Positions 1 through 8,414 are shown, counted from the stretch's first letter. The stretch is DNA of 64,000 nucleotides from Melastoma dodecandrum (GCA_029817715.1 JARUPY010000398.1:806001-870000); one strand, 5' to 3'. A program made the numbers and translations. Notes: generated by a model from the letters alone, not told the origin.

Positions 1-85
1 TCAGGGGGAGGGCGGCGTTCTTGGCGCCGGAGATCGGGATCGTGCCGTTGAGCGCGTGCCCTCCGACGATGCGGATGCGGTCCAT
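1..85 (-). CDS. murA: UDP-N-acetylglucosamine 1-carboxyvinyltransferase, N-terminal fragment
   Basis: Only the first 28 codons lie in the window; the gene runs off the left edge. The reading begins MDRIRIVGG and contains [16 protein letters not shown], the typical N-terminus of MurA. This cytoplasmic enzyme transfers enolpyruvate from PEP to UDP-GlcNAc, the first committed step of peptidoglycan synthesis. The lysine in SGAKNAALP matches the conserved PEP-binding lysine of the family. The start ATG (85..83) follows an AGGAGAC ribosome binding site, and its first base is also the last base of the stop codon of the small upstream gene (TAATG), so the two are probably translationally coupled. Confidence 0.9.
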   Translation of the reverse strand, partial: MDRIRIVGGHALNGTIPISGAKNAALPL

Positions 86-246
86 TATGTCTCCTCGCGT
101 CCGTCAGGCCCGGCGGACGATGGGCTGGCGCTCGGTGGCGGCTCGCCCTGTCGGGGCGCCTTGCGGCGGCGCAGGTTGGCCCGCAGCGCGTCCGCCAGCC
201 GTTTCTCGCGTTGGGATTTGTCCCGAGGCGCCTGGCGCTGATCCAT
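85..246 (-). CDS. small conserved basic protein upstream of murA
   Basis: A 53-residue basic protein starting [20 protein letters not shown] and ending in a disordered Pro/Ser-rich tail. The segment [17 protein letters not shown] resembles short hypothetical proteins that, as I recall, sit just upstream of murA in rhizobial genomes. The TAA stop overlaps the murA ATG by one base, which supports a real, co-translated gene. An upstream ATG at 312 would add 22 residues, but the extension has no conserved look. No domain or function is recognised. The main alternative is that it is a leader reading frame needed only for murA translation. Confidence 0.55.
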   Translation of the reverse strand: MDQRQAPRDKSQREKRLADALRANLRRRKAPRQGEPPPSASPSSAGPDGREET

Positions 247-656
247 CGCGTCGACCGATTCCCCGAACCTCAGGCTCTGCGACCTTCTAGGCGCTCGCGC
301 CGAAGGTGCCAAGCGCGCGCGCCGCGCGCATCGCGCCCCCTGACACGACAGAGCCGGCCGGAGCGTCGCTCCAGGCCGGCTCGTTCGTCGCTCGCATTTC
401 GCTTGACCGTAAGGCTGGTTCCCAGCGGGCTGGGGGGCTGACGAAACCGGAAACCGACCGAACAGCGTGTAAGCGACGACACAAGTGTCCTGCTCGGCTG
501 CGGCGGGGGCGCGACCGCAATCGGGCGAAACGGCGGCATTCGATCACGGCCGCGCGTGGTCGGCCCACCGCCTCAGGGGGCACCGCAGCGGCGGACGGGC
601 CCTTGCGGAGAGGCTGGCGGACGCGCAATCTCTCGGTTCGACCGAAGAGGCTGCAT
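247..656. other. divergent intergenic region, no gene supported
   Basis: About 410 bases separate the minus-strand small gene from the DUF2794 gene. Frames are open on both strands because of the high GC content, but none looks like a protein. The only clear structure is the strong hairpin listed separately. Promoters for both directions probably lie here; I see no convincing -35/-10 pair. Confidence 0.5.
351..382. repeat. strong 9+4 bp hairpin in intergenic DNA
   Basis: GAGCCGGCC pairs perfectly with GGCCGGCTC. The stem continues with GGAG/CTCC and one bulged A around a CGTCG loop. No T-tract follows on either strand, so it is not an obvious Rho-independent terminator. It could be a transcript-stabilising structure or a small dispersed palindrome. 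Confidence 0.5.
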
Positions 657-1022
657 TTGACCGACGACACGCCGCCCGAGACGACGGGGGAGATCCGGGC
701 CTTCCCGAAAGCCGCATCCGGCGAGACGGTGACGTTCGATCGGCGCGAATTGTCCGACCTGCTCAACCTCTACGGCCGCAAGGTCGCCGAAGGCGAGTGG
801 CGCGACTACGCGATCGACTTCACGCGCGAGGCCGCCACCTTCTCGATCTTTCGGCGCGCCGCGGAATTTCCACTGTATCGGATCGTCAAAGATCCCAAAC
901 TCGCGCGCAAGCAGGGCGCCTACAGCGTCGTGACCGCGACCGGGCTCATCCTCAAGCGCGGGCACGATTTGCGCCGGGTCATCTCGGTGCTCGATCGCAA
1001 GCTGACGCTCGTCACCAGCTGA
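657..1022 (+). CDS. DUF2794 family protein
   Basis: A 121-residue protein of the alphaproteobacterial DUF2794 family, whose role is unknown. The core FDRRELSDLLNLYGRKVA, then EWRDYAIDF and a basic C-terminus ending in VLDRKLTLV, is characteristic. The TTG at 657 is chosen because AGAGG lies six bases upstream and the family usually has 110-125 residues; the frame stays open far upstream (from 306), but that extension is Arg-rich out-of-frame translation. It has no signal peptide or membrane segment and is probably cytoplasmic. It is read toward sppA, about 100 bases away. Confidence 0.8.
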   Translation: MTDDTPPETTGEIRAFPKAASGETVTFDRRELSDLLNLYGRKVAEGEWRDYAIDFTREAATFSIFRRAAEFPLYRIVKDPKLARKQGAYSVVTATGLILKRGHDLRRVISVLDRKLTLVTS

Positions 1023-1125
1023 CGCGACGACGGGGCGGCAGTGTCGGGGGCGCCTTGCGCCCTCCGGGACGAGGCCGTAAGGCCAGGGCGATCCAGCCGA
1101 TTGTCGATCCGCCGAGCGAGCCCGC

Positions 1126-2085
1126 ATGTCGTTGACGTCCGATCAGCTCATCGACCGTCGCCGCATGCAGCGCCGTCTCTCCCTATGGCGCGCACTCGCC
1201 TTCGCGGCGTTCGCGCTCGCGCTTCTCGTCGTCGGGTGGCGGGTCGCCGGGCGGAGCGGTACGACAGGCCTTTTGCCGCAGATCGCGCGCATCTCGATCT
1301 CGGGCCTGATCACCGGAGACCGCGACACGATCAAGCTGATCGACGAGCTCGCGGACTCGCGGGCCGCCGCGGTCCTCGTCGAGGTCGACAGCCCCGGCGG
1401 CACCACAGCGGGGTCGGAGCGCCTCTTTGCGGCGCTGCGTCGCCTGTCGGCGAAGAAGCCCACGGTCTGCGTCGTCGGCACGCTGGCGGCTTCGGGCGGC
1501 TACATCGCCGCGCTCGGGACCGACCATATCATCGCGCAGACCACGTCGCTCGTCGGGCCGATCGGCGTCCTGTTCCAGTTCCCGAACGTGTCCGATGCGC
1601 TCGGCCGGATCGGCGTGAAGGTCGAGACGATCAAATCCTCGCCGCTGAAGGCAGCGCCGAACGGGCTCGAGCCGACGACGCCGGAAGCCAAGGCCGCGAT
1701 CGATGCCCTGGTCGTCGACAGCTACGGCTGGTTCAAAGGGCTTGTGAAGCAGCGCCGCCAGCTCGACCCAGAGCAGCTCGACGCGGTCGACGACGGCCGC
1801 GTCTTCACTGGTCACCAGGGCCTCGCGCTCCATCCGATCGATCAGATCGGAGAGGAGCGCGACGCGGTGCGGTATCTCGAAACCCGTCGCGGTGTCGCGA
1901 AAGGCTTGCCGATCTACGATTGGAAGCCGTCGAGCGGGATCGGCGGGCTCAAGCTGTTCTCGCTCGCGGGGGGCGTGCTGGAAGAGGTCGGCCTCGTGGA
2001 AGCGGGCCATACGCTTGCGCAACTCGGCCGGATGGCGGAGGGGCAATCGCTTGACGGTCTCATGTCGATTTGGCAGGCTCCGTGA
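1126..2085 (+). CDS. sppA: signal peptide peptidase SppA (peptidase S49)
   Basis: A 319-residue inner-membrane serine protease that degrades leftover signal peptides. A single N-terminal membrane helix (about residues 20-40, rich in Ala/Leu/Val) anchors it, with the catalytic domain facing outward. VEVDSPGG near residue 86 and TLAASGGY (Ser123) are S49 landmarks, and Lys175 in SSPLKAAPNG is at the expected place for the general base of the Ser-Lys dyad. The length fits the short one-domain SppA rather than the 600-residue E. coli type. It lies just upstream of ihfB and lapA; the SppA-IHF beta-LapA-TrpF order is common in rhizobia. Confidence 0.92.
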   Translation: MSLTSDQLIDRRRMQRRLSLWRALAFAAFALALLVVGWRVAGRSGTTGLLPQIARISISGLITGDRDTIKLIDELADSRAAAVLVEVDSPGGTTAGSERLFAALRRLSAKKPTVCVVGTLAASGGYIAALGTDHIIAQTTSLVGPIGVLFQFPNVSDALGRIGVKVETIKSSPLKAAPNGLEPTTPEAKAAIDALVVDSYGWFKGLVKQRRQLDPEQLDAVDDGRVFTGHQGLALHPIDQIGEERDAVRYLETRRGVAKGLPIYDWKPSSGIGGLKLFSLAGGVLEEVGLVEAGHTLAQLGRMAEGQSLDGLMSIWQAP

Positions 2086-2153
2086 CGCGATCGCTCGTCA
2101 TATCTCCTTCAATTCGTTAGTTTTTCTGCCTGCTGTCGCGCTGAGGTTTTTCC

Positions 2154-2444
2154 ATGATCAAGTCCGAGCGGGTGCAGCGCATTGCCGATCGCAACCCGCA
2201 CCTCTATCAGCGGGATGTCGAAAATATCGTGAACGCGATCCTCGACGAGATCGTTGCAGCCTTAGCGCGTGGCGACCGCGTCGAGTTGCGCGGTTTCGGC
2301 GCGTTCTCCGTCAAGCGTCGCGATGCGCGCGGGGGACGCAATCCGCGGACCGGCGTGCATGTCGAGGTCGAGGAAAAAGCAGTGCCGTTCTTCAAGACCG
2401 GCAAGGAGATGCGCGAGCGGCTCAACGAAGGCTATACGAACTGA
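2154..2444 (+). CDS. ihfB: integration host factor subunit beta
   Basis: A 96-residue DNA-bending protein of the HU/IHF family that pairs with IHF alpha (not in this window) to bend DNA at promoters, origins and recombination sites. It starts [35 protein letters not shown] and GRNPRTG form the beta-arm region, with the conserved Arg-Asn-Pro that intercalates in the minor groove. GAGG lies about seven bases before the ATG. The length matches the family. The IHF beta assignment rather than HU rests on the KSE start and on the sppA/lapA neighbourhood. Confidence 0.93.
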   Translation: MIKSERVQRIADRNPHLYQRDVENIVNAILDEIVAALARGDRVELRGFGAFSVKRRDARGGRNPRTGVHVEVEEKAVPFFKTGKEMRERLNEGYTN

Positions 2445-2471
2445 GCGCTGGCGCGCGTGGGAGAAGCTAAG

Positions 2472-2825
2472 GTGGCGCGGTTCTTCAAACTCCTGATCCT
2501 CCTGCCGATCGCCGCGCTGATCCTCGCCTTCGCGATCGCGAACCGGCAGATCGTGACGGTCTCGTTCGATCCGTTCTCGTCGCCCGACGTCTCGAACGCC
2601 GTCGTGACGGCGCCTTTGTTCCTGCTGCTGTTCCTGGCGCTGATCGCCGGCACGCTCGTCGGGGGCATCGCGACATGGCTGACGCAGGGCACCAACCGTC
2701 GCAAGGCGCGCCTCGCGCAGGACGACGCGAACCGATGGCGCGCCGAGGCGACGCGGCTTCGCGAGCAGCCCGCCATCGTCCCCGCGCCGCAGCCCGGCCG
2801 CGCGCTGGCGCGATCCGACTATTGA
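2472..2825 (+). CDS. lapA: LapA family (DUF1049) inner-membrane protein
   Basis: A 117-residue protein with two membrane helices (about residues 5-22 and 42-64) and a basic cytoplasmic tail. FAIANRQIVTVSFDPF between the helices is the LapA/DUF1049 signature. In E. coli, LapA works with LapB in controlling lipopolysaccharide synthesis. The GTG at 2472 is preferred over the GTG at 2457 because GGGAGAA then sits at normal distance. The last codons and the stop lie inside the first copy of a 45-bp tandem repeat, so the C-terminal PGRALARSDY is encoded twice, the second time after the stop codon. Confidence 0.8.
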   Translation: MARFFKLLILLPIAALILAFAIANRQIVTVSFDPFSSPDVSNAVVTAPLFLLLFLALIAGTLVGGIATWLTQGTNRRKARLAQDDANRWRAEATRLREQPAIVPAPQPGRALARSDY

Positions 2826-2890
2826 CCCGCGGCCGCGCCCGGCCGCGCGCTGGCGCGATCCGACTATTGACCCGCGGCCGCGCCCGGCCC
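2792..2890. repeat. 45-bp tandem duplication across the lapA stop codon
   Basis: The 45 bases from 2792 to 2836 are repeated exactly at 2837-2881, and the first 9 bases of a third copy follow. The first copy contains the last ten lapA codons and its TGA; the second lies between lapA and trpF. Because 45 is a multiple of three, the second copy keeps the reading frame behind the stop. It is GC-rich (GCGGCCGC), as expected for replication slippage, though an assembly artefact is possible. Confidence 0.9.
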
Positions 2891-2901
2891 ACCCACGCTC
2901 C

Positions 2902-3546
2902 ATGAACCTCACGGTCAAGATCTGCGGCATCCGCGAGCCCGTCGCGCTGGATGCGGCGCTCGATGCCGGCGCCGACATGGTCGGCTTCGTCGTCTTCGAA
3001 CGCAGTCCGCGCCATGTCCTGCCCCGCGATCTTCGCGCACTCTCCGATCGTGTCGGGGGCCGCGCCCGCAAGGTCGCGCTCACGGTCGATGCGGACGACG
3101 GGGCGCTGGCCGCGCTCATCGAGGCCTTGCGGCCGGACATGCTGCAGCTGCACGGGCGGGAGACGCCGGCGCGGGTCGCCGAGGTCCGAACCCGGTTCGG
3201 CCTGCCGGTGATGAAAGCGCTCGCGATCGACGGTCCCGACGATCTGCGCGCCATCGCCGACTTCGATTCGACAGCCGACGCGCTTCTCTTCGATGCGCGC
3301 CCGCCCGCCGGATCGGATCGACCCGGCGGCAACGGAGAGGCCTTCGACTGGTCGCTGCTGCGCGATCTCGCGCCGAGCCGTCCGTGGCTTCTGGCCGGCG
3401 GGCTTGCGCCCGAGACGGTCGCCGAGGCGATCCGCATCACGGCGGCGCCCGGTGTCGACGTCTCGTCGGGTGTCGAATCCGCGCCCGGCTGCAAGGATGT
3501 CGAGAAGATCAGGCGCTTTGTCGCCGCGGCCCGAACGGTCCGTTGA
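2902..3546 (+). CDS. trpF: phosphoribosylanthranilate isomerase
   Basis: A 214-residue TIM-barrel enzyme of tryptophan synthesis, converting phosphoribosylanthranilate to CdRP. KICGIRE at the N-terminus carries the catalytic cysteine; DMLQLHG, LLFDAR, LLAGGLAPETV and GVDVSSGVE are the standard strand and phosphate-binding motifs, with the general acid expected in LFDAR. Length is normal. In many alphaproteobacteria trpF is followed by trpB-trpA; here the next gene is tspO on the opposite strand, and the two coding regions overlap tail to tail by 38 bases. Confidence 0.95.
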   Translation: MNLTVKICGIREPVALDAALDAGADMVGFVVFERSPRHVLPRDLRALSDRVGGRARKVALTVDADDGALAALIEALRPDMLQLHGRETPARVAEVRTRFGLPVMKALAIDGPDDLRAIADFDSTADALLFDARPPAGSDRPGGNGEAFDWSLLRDLAPSRPWLLAGGLAPETVAEAIRITAAPGVDVSSGVESAPGCKDVEKIRRFVAAARTVR

Positions 3547-3994
3547 GCTGGACGATGCGCCAGTTCAGCAGCATCGCGACGCTGACCCAAGCGAGATAAG
3601 GCGCAAGCAGCAGCGCCGCCGGCATCGAGAGCGGTGCAAGCCCGAGCATCAGTGCGAGCACCGACAGCCAGAGCAAGGGCACCTCGATCAGCGCCCAATC
3701 CGGCCGCCGCAGCAGGAAGAACAGCGGGCTCCAGAGCGAGTGGAGCGCGGCATTGACGCCGAAGAGAAGAACGACGCGCGTCGCCTCGGCGCTGGTGGTG
3801 GCGTGCGACCACGCGAGGGTCGCCGACCAAACCGCGAGCGCGGCGATCGTCGTCCACATCGGGCCGAACAGCCAATTCGGCGGCTGCCACGCGGGCTTGC
3901 GCAGCGTCTCGTACCACGGACCCGTGCGTGTGGAGGCGCCACCGGCGAGAAGCGTGATGGCCGCGACGCCGGCCGCGACGAAGAGCGGGGTCAT
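3509..3994 (-). CDS. tspO: TspO/MBR family tetrapyrrole-binding membrane protein
   Basis: A 161-residue protein with five predicted membrane helices. WYETLRKPAWQPPNWLFGP is the TspO hallmark loop, and NWRIVQLNG near the end is also typical. Bacterial TspO binds porphyrins and has been linked to oxygen- and stress-dependent control of tetrapyrrole-related gene expression. The start is only seven bases downstream of the stop of the LuxR-type regulator, so the two are probably one transcript. That connects it to the adjacent FIST sensor and kinase. The 3' end overlaps trpF on the other strand. Confidence 0.93.
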   Translation of the reverse strand: MTPLFVAAGVAAITLLAGGASTRTGPWYETLRKPAWQPPNWLFGPMWTTIAALAVWSATLAWSHATTSAEATRVVLLFGVNAALHSLWSPLFFLLRRPDWALIEVPLLWLSVLALMLGLAPLSMPAALLLAPYLAWVSVAMLLNWRIVQLNGPFGPRRQSA

Positions 3995-4001
3995 GCGAGC
4001 C

Positions 4002-4637
4002 TCAGGCGCTGCGCTCGAAGTTCAGCGATGCCGTCTCGATGACGATCTGCGTGCGGCTCGTGACCCCGAGTTTGCGCAGGATCTCCGTCACATGCGCTTT
4101 GACCGTCGAATCGCCGACCGTCAGTTCGTGGGCGATCTGCTTGTTGAGCTTGCCCTGGCGGATCATCAAAAGCACTCGAAACTGCTGCGGCGTGAGCTGG
4201 GCGACGCGGTCGGCGAGGCTCGAGGCCGCCTCGGGCTTGCGCGCGGAGCCGGTGATCCGCGGGAAGGCCAGGGATCCGTTGAGCACCGTCTGGATCGCCT
4301 TCGTCAGGCTGTTCTTGTCGAGAGATTTCGGCACGAAGCCGGCCGCGCCATAGCGCCGGCAGTCGTCGACGATGCGCGCGTCGTCGAGCCCGGAGACGAC
4401 GAGGATCGGCACGCTCGGAAAGCACTTGCGCATGCTCAGGAGCCCGTCGAAGCCCGAGACCCCCTGCATCGAAAGGTCGAGCAGGATGAGGTCGGCCGAG
4501 TGTCGGCTGATCAGCGCGGACTGCGCCGCCCCGATCGACTCAGCCTCCGTGATCCGCGCATTCGGGAAGGCGAGCTTCAGGGTTCCGCTCAGCGCGTCTC
4601 GGTAGAGCGGATGGTCGTCGACGACGAGGAAATGCAC
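4002..4637 (-). CDS. NarL/LuxR-family response regulator (AgmR/ErbR-like)
   Basis: A 211-residue two-domain regulator. The receiver spans about residues 1-120, with the acidic pair in VVDDHPLYRDAL, phospho-acceptor Asp54 in LILLDLSM and Lys in FVPKSL. The C-terminal LuxR helix-turn-helix (about 145-205) reads LTPQQFRVLLMI and NKQIAHEL, followed by STVKAHVTEILRKLGV. The GTG at 4637 puts the first beta strand at the very N-terminus; an ATG at 4700 would add 21 unlikely residues. It resembles AgmR/ErbR regulators of alcohol oxidation. It is divergent from the FIST-kinase pair, which probably supplies its partner kinase. Confidence 0.85.
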   Translation of the reverse strand: MHFLVVDDHPLYRDALSGTLKLAFPNARITEAESIGAAQSALISRHSADLILLDLSMQGVSGFDGLLSMRKCFPSVPILVVSGLDDARIVDDCRRYGAAGFVPKSLDKNSLTKAIQTVLNGSLAFPRITGSARKPEAASSLADRVAQLTPQQFRVLLMIRQGKLNKQIAHELTVGDSTVKAHVTEILRKLGVTSRTQIVIETASLNFERSA

Positions 4638-4819
4638 GACAGCGCTTGTTGAGTCTAAGGGGTGATCGCGCCAGCATAAATCGTGCGATCGAGCGCGCAA
4701 ATAGGGCGGATCGACGGAGGCGCGGCGAACATCTCCGGCGTGGCCTTGCGGGGTGAGTTCCCTCTGTCATAGTTGCCGGCGGCGGGCGGAAGCGGCCGGT
4801 CGAAGGGGGAGGATTTTCG

Positions 4820-5995
4820 GTGCGCGGAGCGGCGCGGCGACATCTGTGCGGGGTGCAGACGGCGTGGACGGAAGAGGCAGGTGCGGCCGCCGCCGTCGCC
4901 GATTGTGCGGCTGCCATGACTGCGGTGGCGCCCAGCGCCGCCCCTTTCGCGCAGATCGTCGTGTATTTCTCGCCCGATTACGTCGTCGAGGATCTCAACG
5001 CCGCGTTCGCCGAACGATTTCCAGGCGTGCCCGTCGTCGGATGCACGACATCGGGCGGCATCTGCCCGGCCGGCACGATCGAGCACGGGCTCGTCATGAT
5101 GGCGTTCCCGGCGGACGGCTTCCGCGTGGTCTCCGCCGCGCTGCCGCATATCGAGCGGCTCGACGTCGAAGGCGCGGCCGTCGCCATCCGCGATCTGCGC
5201 GCGTCGCTCGATGCGCTCTGTGCGGGCTTGCCCGCCGCCCAGCGCTTCGCGCTGATGCTGATCGACGGCCTGTCCAACGTCGAGGAAAGCGTCGTCTCGA
5301 CCGTCACCTGGGCGCTTGACGGTATCCCGCTCGTCGGCGGCTCGGCCGGCGACGACCTGCGCTTTCGCGACACGCTGCTGATCCGCGACGGCGTCGTCAT
5401 GCGCGGCGCCGCAATCGTCCTTCTCGTGGAGACAGACTTTCCGGTCCAGCTCTTCAAGACGGACAATTTCGATCCGACGGACAAGAAATTCGTCGTCACC
5501 CATTCGGACGACGAGACGCGAACGGTCTTCGAGTTCAACGCCGAGCCGGCGGCCCTCGAATACGCGATGGCGGTTGGGCTCGACCCCCGGCGTCTAACGC
5601 CGATGAGCTTCGCCGCGCATCCGCTCGTCGTGAAGATCGGCGGCGAGTACTACTGCCGCTCGATCCGGCGCACCAACCCGGACGGGTCGCTCACCCTGTT
5701 CTGCGCCATCAGCGAGGGCGCGGTGCTGACGCTGGCCGAGCCGCACGACATCGTGGAGGCGACGCGTCAGGAGCTGGCGCGGCTCGAGCGCAGCCTCGGC
5801 TCCCTCGACCTGGTCATCGGCTTCGATTGCGTGCTGCGCCGCATCGAGGCCGAGCAGCGGCAGGTCCGCCGCGAAATCTCGGACCTCTATCGGCAATATA
5901 ACGTCGCGGGTTTCGAGACCTACGGCGAGCAATATCGCTCGATGCACCTCAACCAGACCTTCACCGGCATCGCGATTGGTCCCGCCGCACGATGA
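4820..5995 (+). CDS. FIST-domain sensor protein (NosP-like)
   Basis: A 391-residue soluble protein made of an N-terminal FIST domain (about 25-220) and a FIST_C domain (about 225-365). Landmarks are PVVGCTTSGGI, IPLVGGSAGDDLRF and the C-terminal YGEQYRSMHLNQTFTGIAI. FIST proteins are sensory modules; NosP of Pseudomonas, encoded beside the kinase NahK, binds haem and senses nitric oxide. The GTG at 4820 has GGGGGAGG eight bases upstream. The TGA stop overlaps the kinase ATG (ATGA), so the sensor and kinase are translationally coupled. Haem binding here is inference from family and context only. Confidence 0.85.
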   Translation: MRGAARRHLCGVQTAWTEEAGAAAAVADCAAAMTAVAPSAAPFAQIVVYFSPDYVVEDLNAAFAERFPGVPVVGCTTSGGICPAGTIEHGLVMMAFPADGFRVVSAALPHIERLDVEGAAVAIRDLRASLDALCAGLPAAQRFALMLIDGLSNVEESVVSTVTWALDGIPLVGGSAGDDLRFRDTLLIRDGVVMRGAAIVLLVETDFPVQLFKTDNFDPTDKKFVVTHSDDETRTVFEFNAEPAALEYAMAVGLDPRRLTPMSFAAHPLVVKIGGEYYCRSIRRTNPDGSLTLFCAISEGAVLTLAEPHDIVEATRQELARLERSLGSLDLVIGFDCVLRRIEAEQRQVRREISDLYRQYNVAGFETYGEQYRSMHLNQTFTGIAIGPAAR

Positions 5996-7344
5996 GTCTC
6001 CTGGACCTCACCTATTCGCACGAGGATGCGCCGGAGCTGCGCCAGCGCGTCGCCAAGCTCGAGAAGATCAACGCCGCACTCATGGCGCATGTCGAGCGTG
6101 CCACGGACCAGCACGAGGGCGCCTACTCGCTGTTCCAGACCGCGATCATGCTCGAGGGACGCGTGCGCTCGCGCACGGAAGAGCTGACGACGCTGATGCG
6201 CAGCCTCGAGCGCTCGAACGCCGCCCTGAAGCTCGCGAAGGAGGAGGCGGAGACCGCCAATCGTTCGAAGACGCGGTTCCTCGCCGCCGCCAGTCACGAC
6301 CTCCTGCAGCCGCTCAACGCGACGCGCCTCTCCACCTCGGCGCTCGTCGGCATGGAATTGAGCGAGGAGGCCCGGGCGATCGCCGCGCAGGTCGAGCGCG
6401 GCCTCCAGACGATCGAGGACGTCATCAAGACGCTGCTCGACATCTCGAAGCTCGATGCGGGCGTCGTGCGCCCGGTGAAGAAGCGCGTGCGGCTCGCACC
6501 CATCGTCGCGGATATCGCGGACGGGTTCCGCCCGGCCGCGGTCGGTCACGGCCTCCGCTTCATCGTGCGGTGTCCCGACGTCGCGGTGGAGACCGATCCG
6601 GTGCTGCTGAAGCGCGTCTTGCAAAACTTGGTCTCGAACGCGGTGCGCTACACGGTCTCGGGTGGCGTGTTGATCGCGGCACGGGCACGGCGCGGCGGCC
6701 GCTGCCTGATCGATGTTGTCGACACGGGCCCCGGCATCTCGGATGCCGAGCGTGACCTCGTGTTCGAGGAGTTCTACCGCGGCACGCAGAGCGGGCCCTC
6801 CGACGGTGGCCTTGGCCTCGGCCTCTCGATCGTGCGACGCATGGCGGCGGCGCTCGACCATCCGGTCAAGGTCGCTTCGCGACTCGGCCGGGGTTCTCGC
6901 TTCAGCCTCTCGCTGCCGCTCGCCGCGCGGCCGGACGACGAGGGCCCAGCCGTCGGCCAAGCCGCCTCGGGCTTCGCTGGGGCGCATGTCGTGATCGTCG
7001 AGAACGACCGGGCGACGCGGACGGCCTTGGCGCGCCTGCTGCAGAGCTGGGGCCTGTCCGTCACGACGCTGACGGGGCCCGGCGAATGGTCGGCCGGCCC
7101 ACGGCCGGACATCGTGCTCGCGGACTATCATCTCGACAACGGGTCCGTCGGGCTCGAGGTCATCGCCGAGCTGCGCGACAGCGTGTCCCCGCAATTACCG
7201 GCCATCGTCATGACGGCGGACCATTCGGATGCGGTCGAGGCCTGCGTGCTAGAGGCCCGCTGCGAGCTGGTGCGCAAGCCCGTCAAGCCGGGGCAGCTTC
7301 GCTCGCTGCTGTCGTTCCTGCTCGGCCAGGGCGTCGAGGCCTGA
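5992..7344 (+). CDS. hybrid sensor histidine kinase (NahK/ErcS'-like)
   Basis: A 450-residue soluble kinase with no membrane segment or PAS domain. A coiled coil (about 10-95, with EGRVRSRTEELTTLMRSLER) precedes HisKA, where FLAAASHDLLQPLNA places the phospho-acceptor at His102. The HATPase domain has NLVSNAVRYT, DTGPGI and GGLGLGLSIV. A C-terminal receiver (about 332-445) has Asp378 in IVLADYHLDN and the Lys in VRKPVKP. The coiled-coil and HisKA text closely matches NahK-type kinases. Input probably comes from the co-translated FIST protein; output could go to the divergent LuxR regulator or a phosphotransfer protein. Confidence 0.9.
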   Translation: MSLLDLTYSHEDAPELRQRVAKLEKINAALMAHVERATDQHEGAYSLFQTAIMLEGRVRSRTEELTTLMRSLERSNAALKLAKEEAETANRSKTRFLAAASHDLLQPLNATRLSTSALVGMELSEEARAIAAQVERGLQTIEDVIKTLLDISKLDAGVVRPVKKRVRLAPIVADIADGFRPAAVGHGLRFIVRCPDVAVETDPVLLKRVLQNLVSNAVRYTVSGGVLIAARARRGGRCLIDVVDTGPGISDAERDLVFEEFYRGTQSGPSDGGLGLGLSIVRRMAAALDHPVKVASRLGRGSRFSLSLPLAARPDDEGPAVGQAASGFAGAHVVIVENDRATRTALARLLQSWGLSVTTLTGPGEWSAGPRPDIVLADYHLDNGSVGLEVIAELRDSVSPQLPAIVMTADHSDAVEACVLEARCELVRKPVKPGQLRSLLSFLLGQGVEA

Positions 7345-7346
7345 CC

Positions 7347-8327
7347 TCAGCCCCAGAGGCTCCGTTCGGGCGGATGGAGGGTCGCTCCCTCATAGCGCAG
7401 CCCGCCGGGTCGGTCGGCGACGAGCAGCAGCGGCCCGTCGAGGTCGACGAAGGCGGCCCGTCCCGCCAGCAGCACCGCCGGCGCCATGGCCAGCGACGTC
7501 CCGACCATGCAGCCGATCATCAGCGCAAAGCCCAGCCGCTCCGCCTCGAAGACCATCGCGAGCGCCTCCGTGAGGCCTCCCGTCTTGTCGAGCTTCACGT
7601 TCACCGCGTCGTAGCGGTCGCGCAACGCGGCGAGGCCCTCGCGCGTGTGCACGCTCTCGTCCGCGCAGACGGGCACCGGACGCGCGAGGCCGGAGAGAGC
7701 GCCGTCCTGTCCCGCCGGAAGCGGCTGCTCCACCAGCGCGACGTCGAGCTCCGCGCAGAGATCGAGGCGGGCGACGAGGTCCGTGGGCGCCCAGGCCTCG
7801 TTGGCGTCGACGATCAGCCTCGTCCGCGGGGCCGCGGCGCGGACCGCGCGCAGGCGCGCGGCATCGCCATCGCCGGCGAGTTTCACCTTGAGCAACGGCA
7901 TGGCGGCCGCACGAGCGGTGGCGCGCGCCATTTCGTCCGGCGTGCCCACCGAGATCGTAAACGCCGTCGTGACAGGTTGTAGGGCAGGGAGGCCGGCGAG
8001 ATCGGTGACCGAGCATCCGGTCTGCTTGGCGGCAAGGTCCCACAGCGCGCAATCGATCGCGTTGCGGGCCGCCCCCGCGGGTAAATGGGCCTGCAGCGCG
8101 AGGCGATCCCCGCCTCGCGCGAGGAGCGGCCGGGCAGTCTCGATCGCCGCGACGACGCTCTCGACGGTCTCGCCGTAGTGCGGGTAGGGCACGCATTCGC
8201 CGTGCCCGACATGCTCGCCCTGGCGCACGCTCGCGACGACGACCCGTGCCTCTGTCTTCGCGCCGCGTGCGATCACGAAGCGCCCGGCGATCGGGAAGGT
8301 TTCGACGGCGCAGCTCAGCTCGGCCAT
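7347..8327 (-). CDS. dipeptide (L-Ala-D/L-Glu) epimerase, enolase superfamily
   Basis: A 326-residue muconate-lactonizing subgroup enzyme. The KVK catalytic lysine motif (LLKVKLAG), metal ligands in VDANEAW, VEQPL and ADES, and the second lysine in NVKLDKTGG are all present. Such enzymes epimerise L-Ala-D-Glu released from murein peptides; close relatives (DgcA) racemise N-acetylglutamate in D-glutamate catabolism, but no dgcN partner is nearby. The gene converges with the hybrid kinase, with only two bases between stops. Substrate identity is inference from the subgroup. Confidence 0.85.
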   Translation of the reverse strand: MAELSCAVETFPIAGRFVIARGAKTEARVVVASVRQGEHVGHGECVPYPHYGETVESVVAAIETARPLLARGGDRLALQAHLPAGAARNAIDCALWDLAAKQTGCSVTDLAGLPALQPVTTAFTISVGTPDEMARATARAAAMPLLKVKLAGDGDAARLRAVRAAAPRTRLIVDANEAWAPTDLVARLDLCAELDVALVEQPLPAGQDGALSGLARPVPVCADESVHTREGLAALRDRYDAVNVKLDKTGGLTEALAMVFEAERLGFALMIGCMVGTSLAMAPAVLLAGRAAFVDLDGPLLLVADRPGGLRYEGATLHPPERSLWG

Positions 8328-8414
8328 TCGCGTGCTCTAGGCCGCGTCGGCATTAACCACAAGCAGGCTGATGCCTCGACTTTGCCTTGGCCGCGACTTA
8401 ACCGTTCGGGGTTA

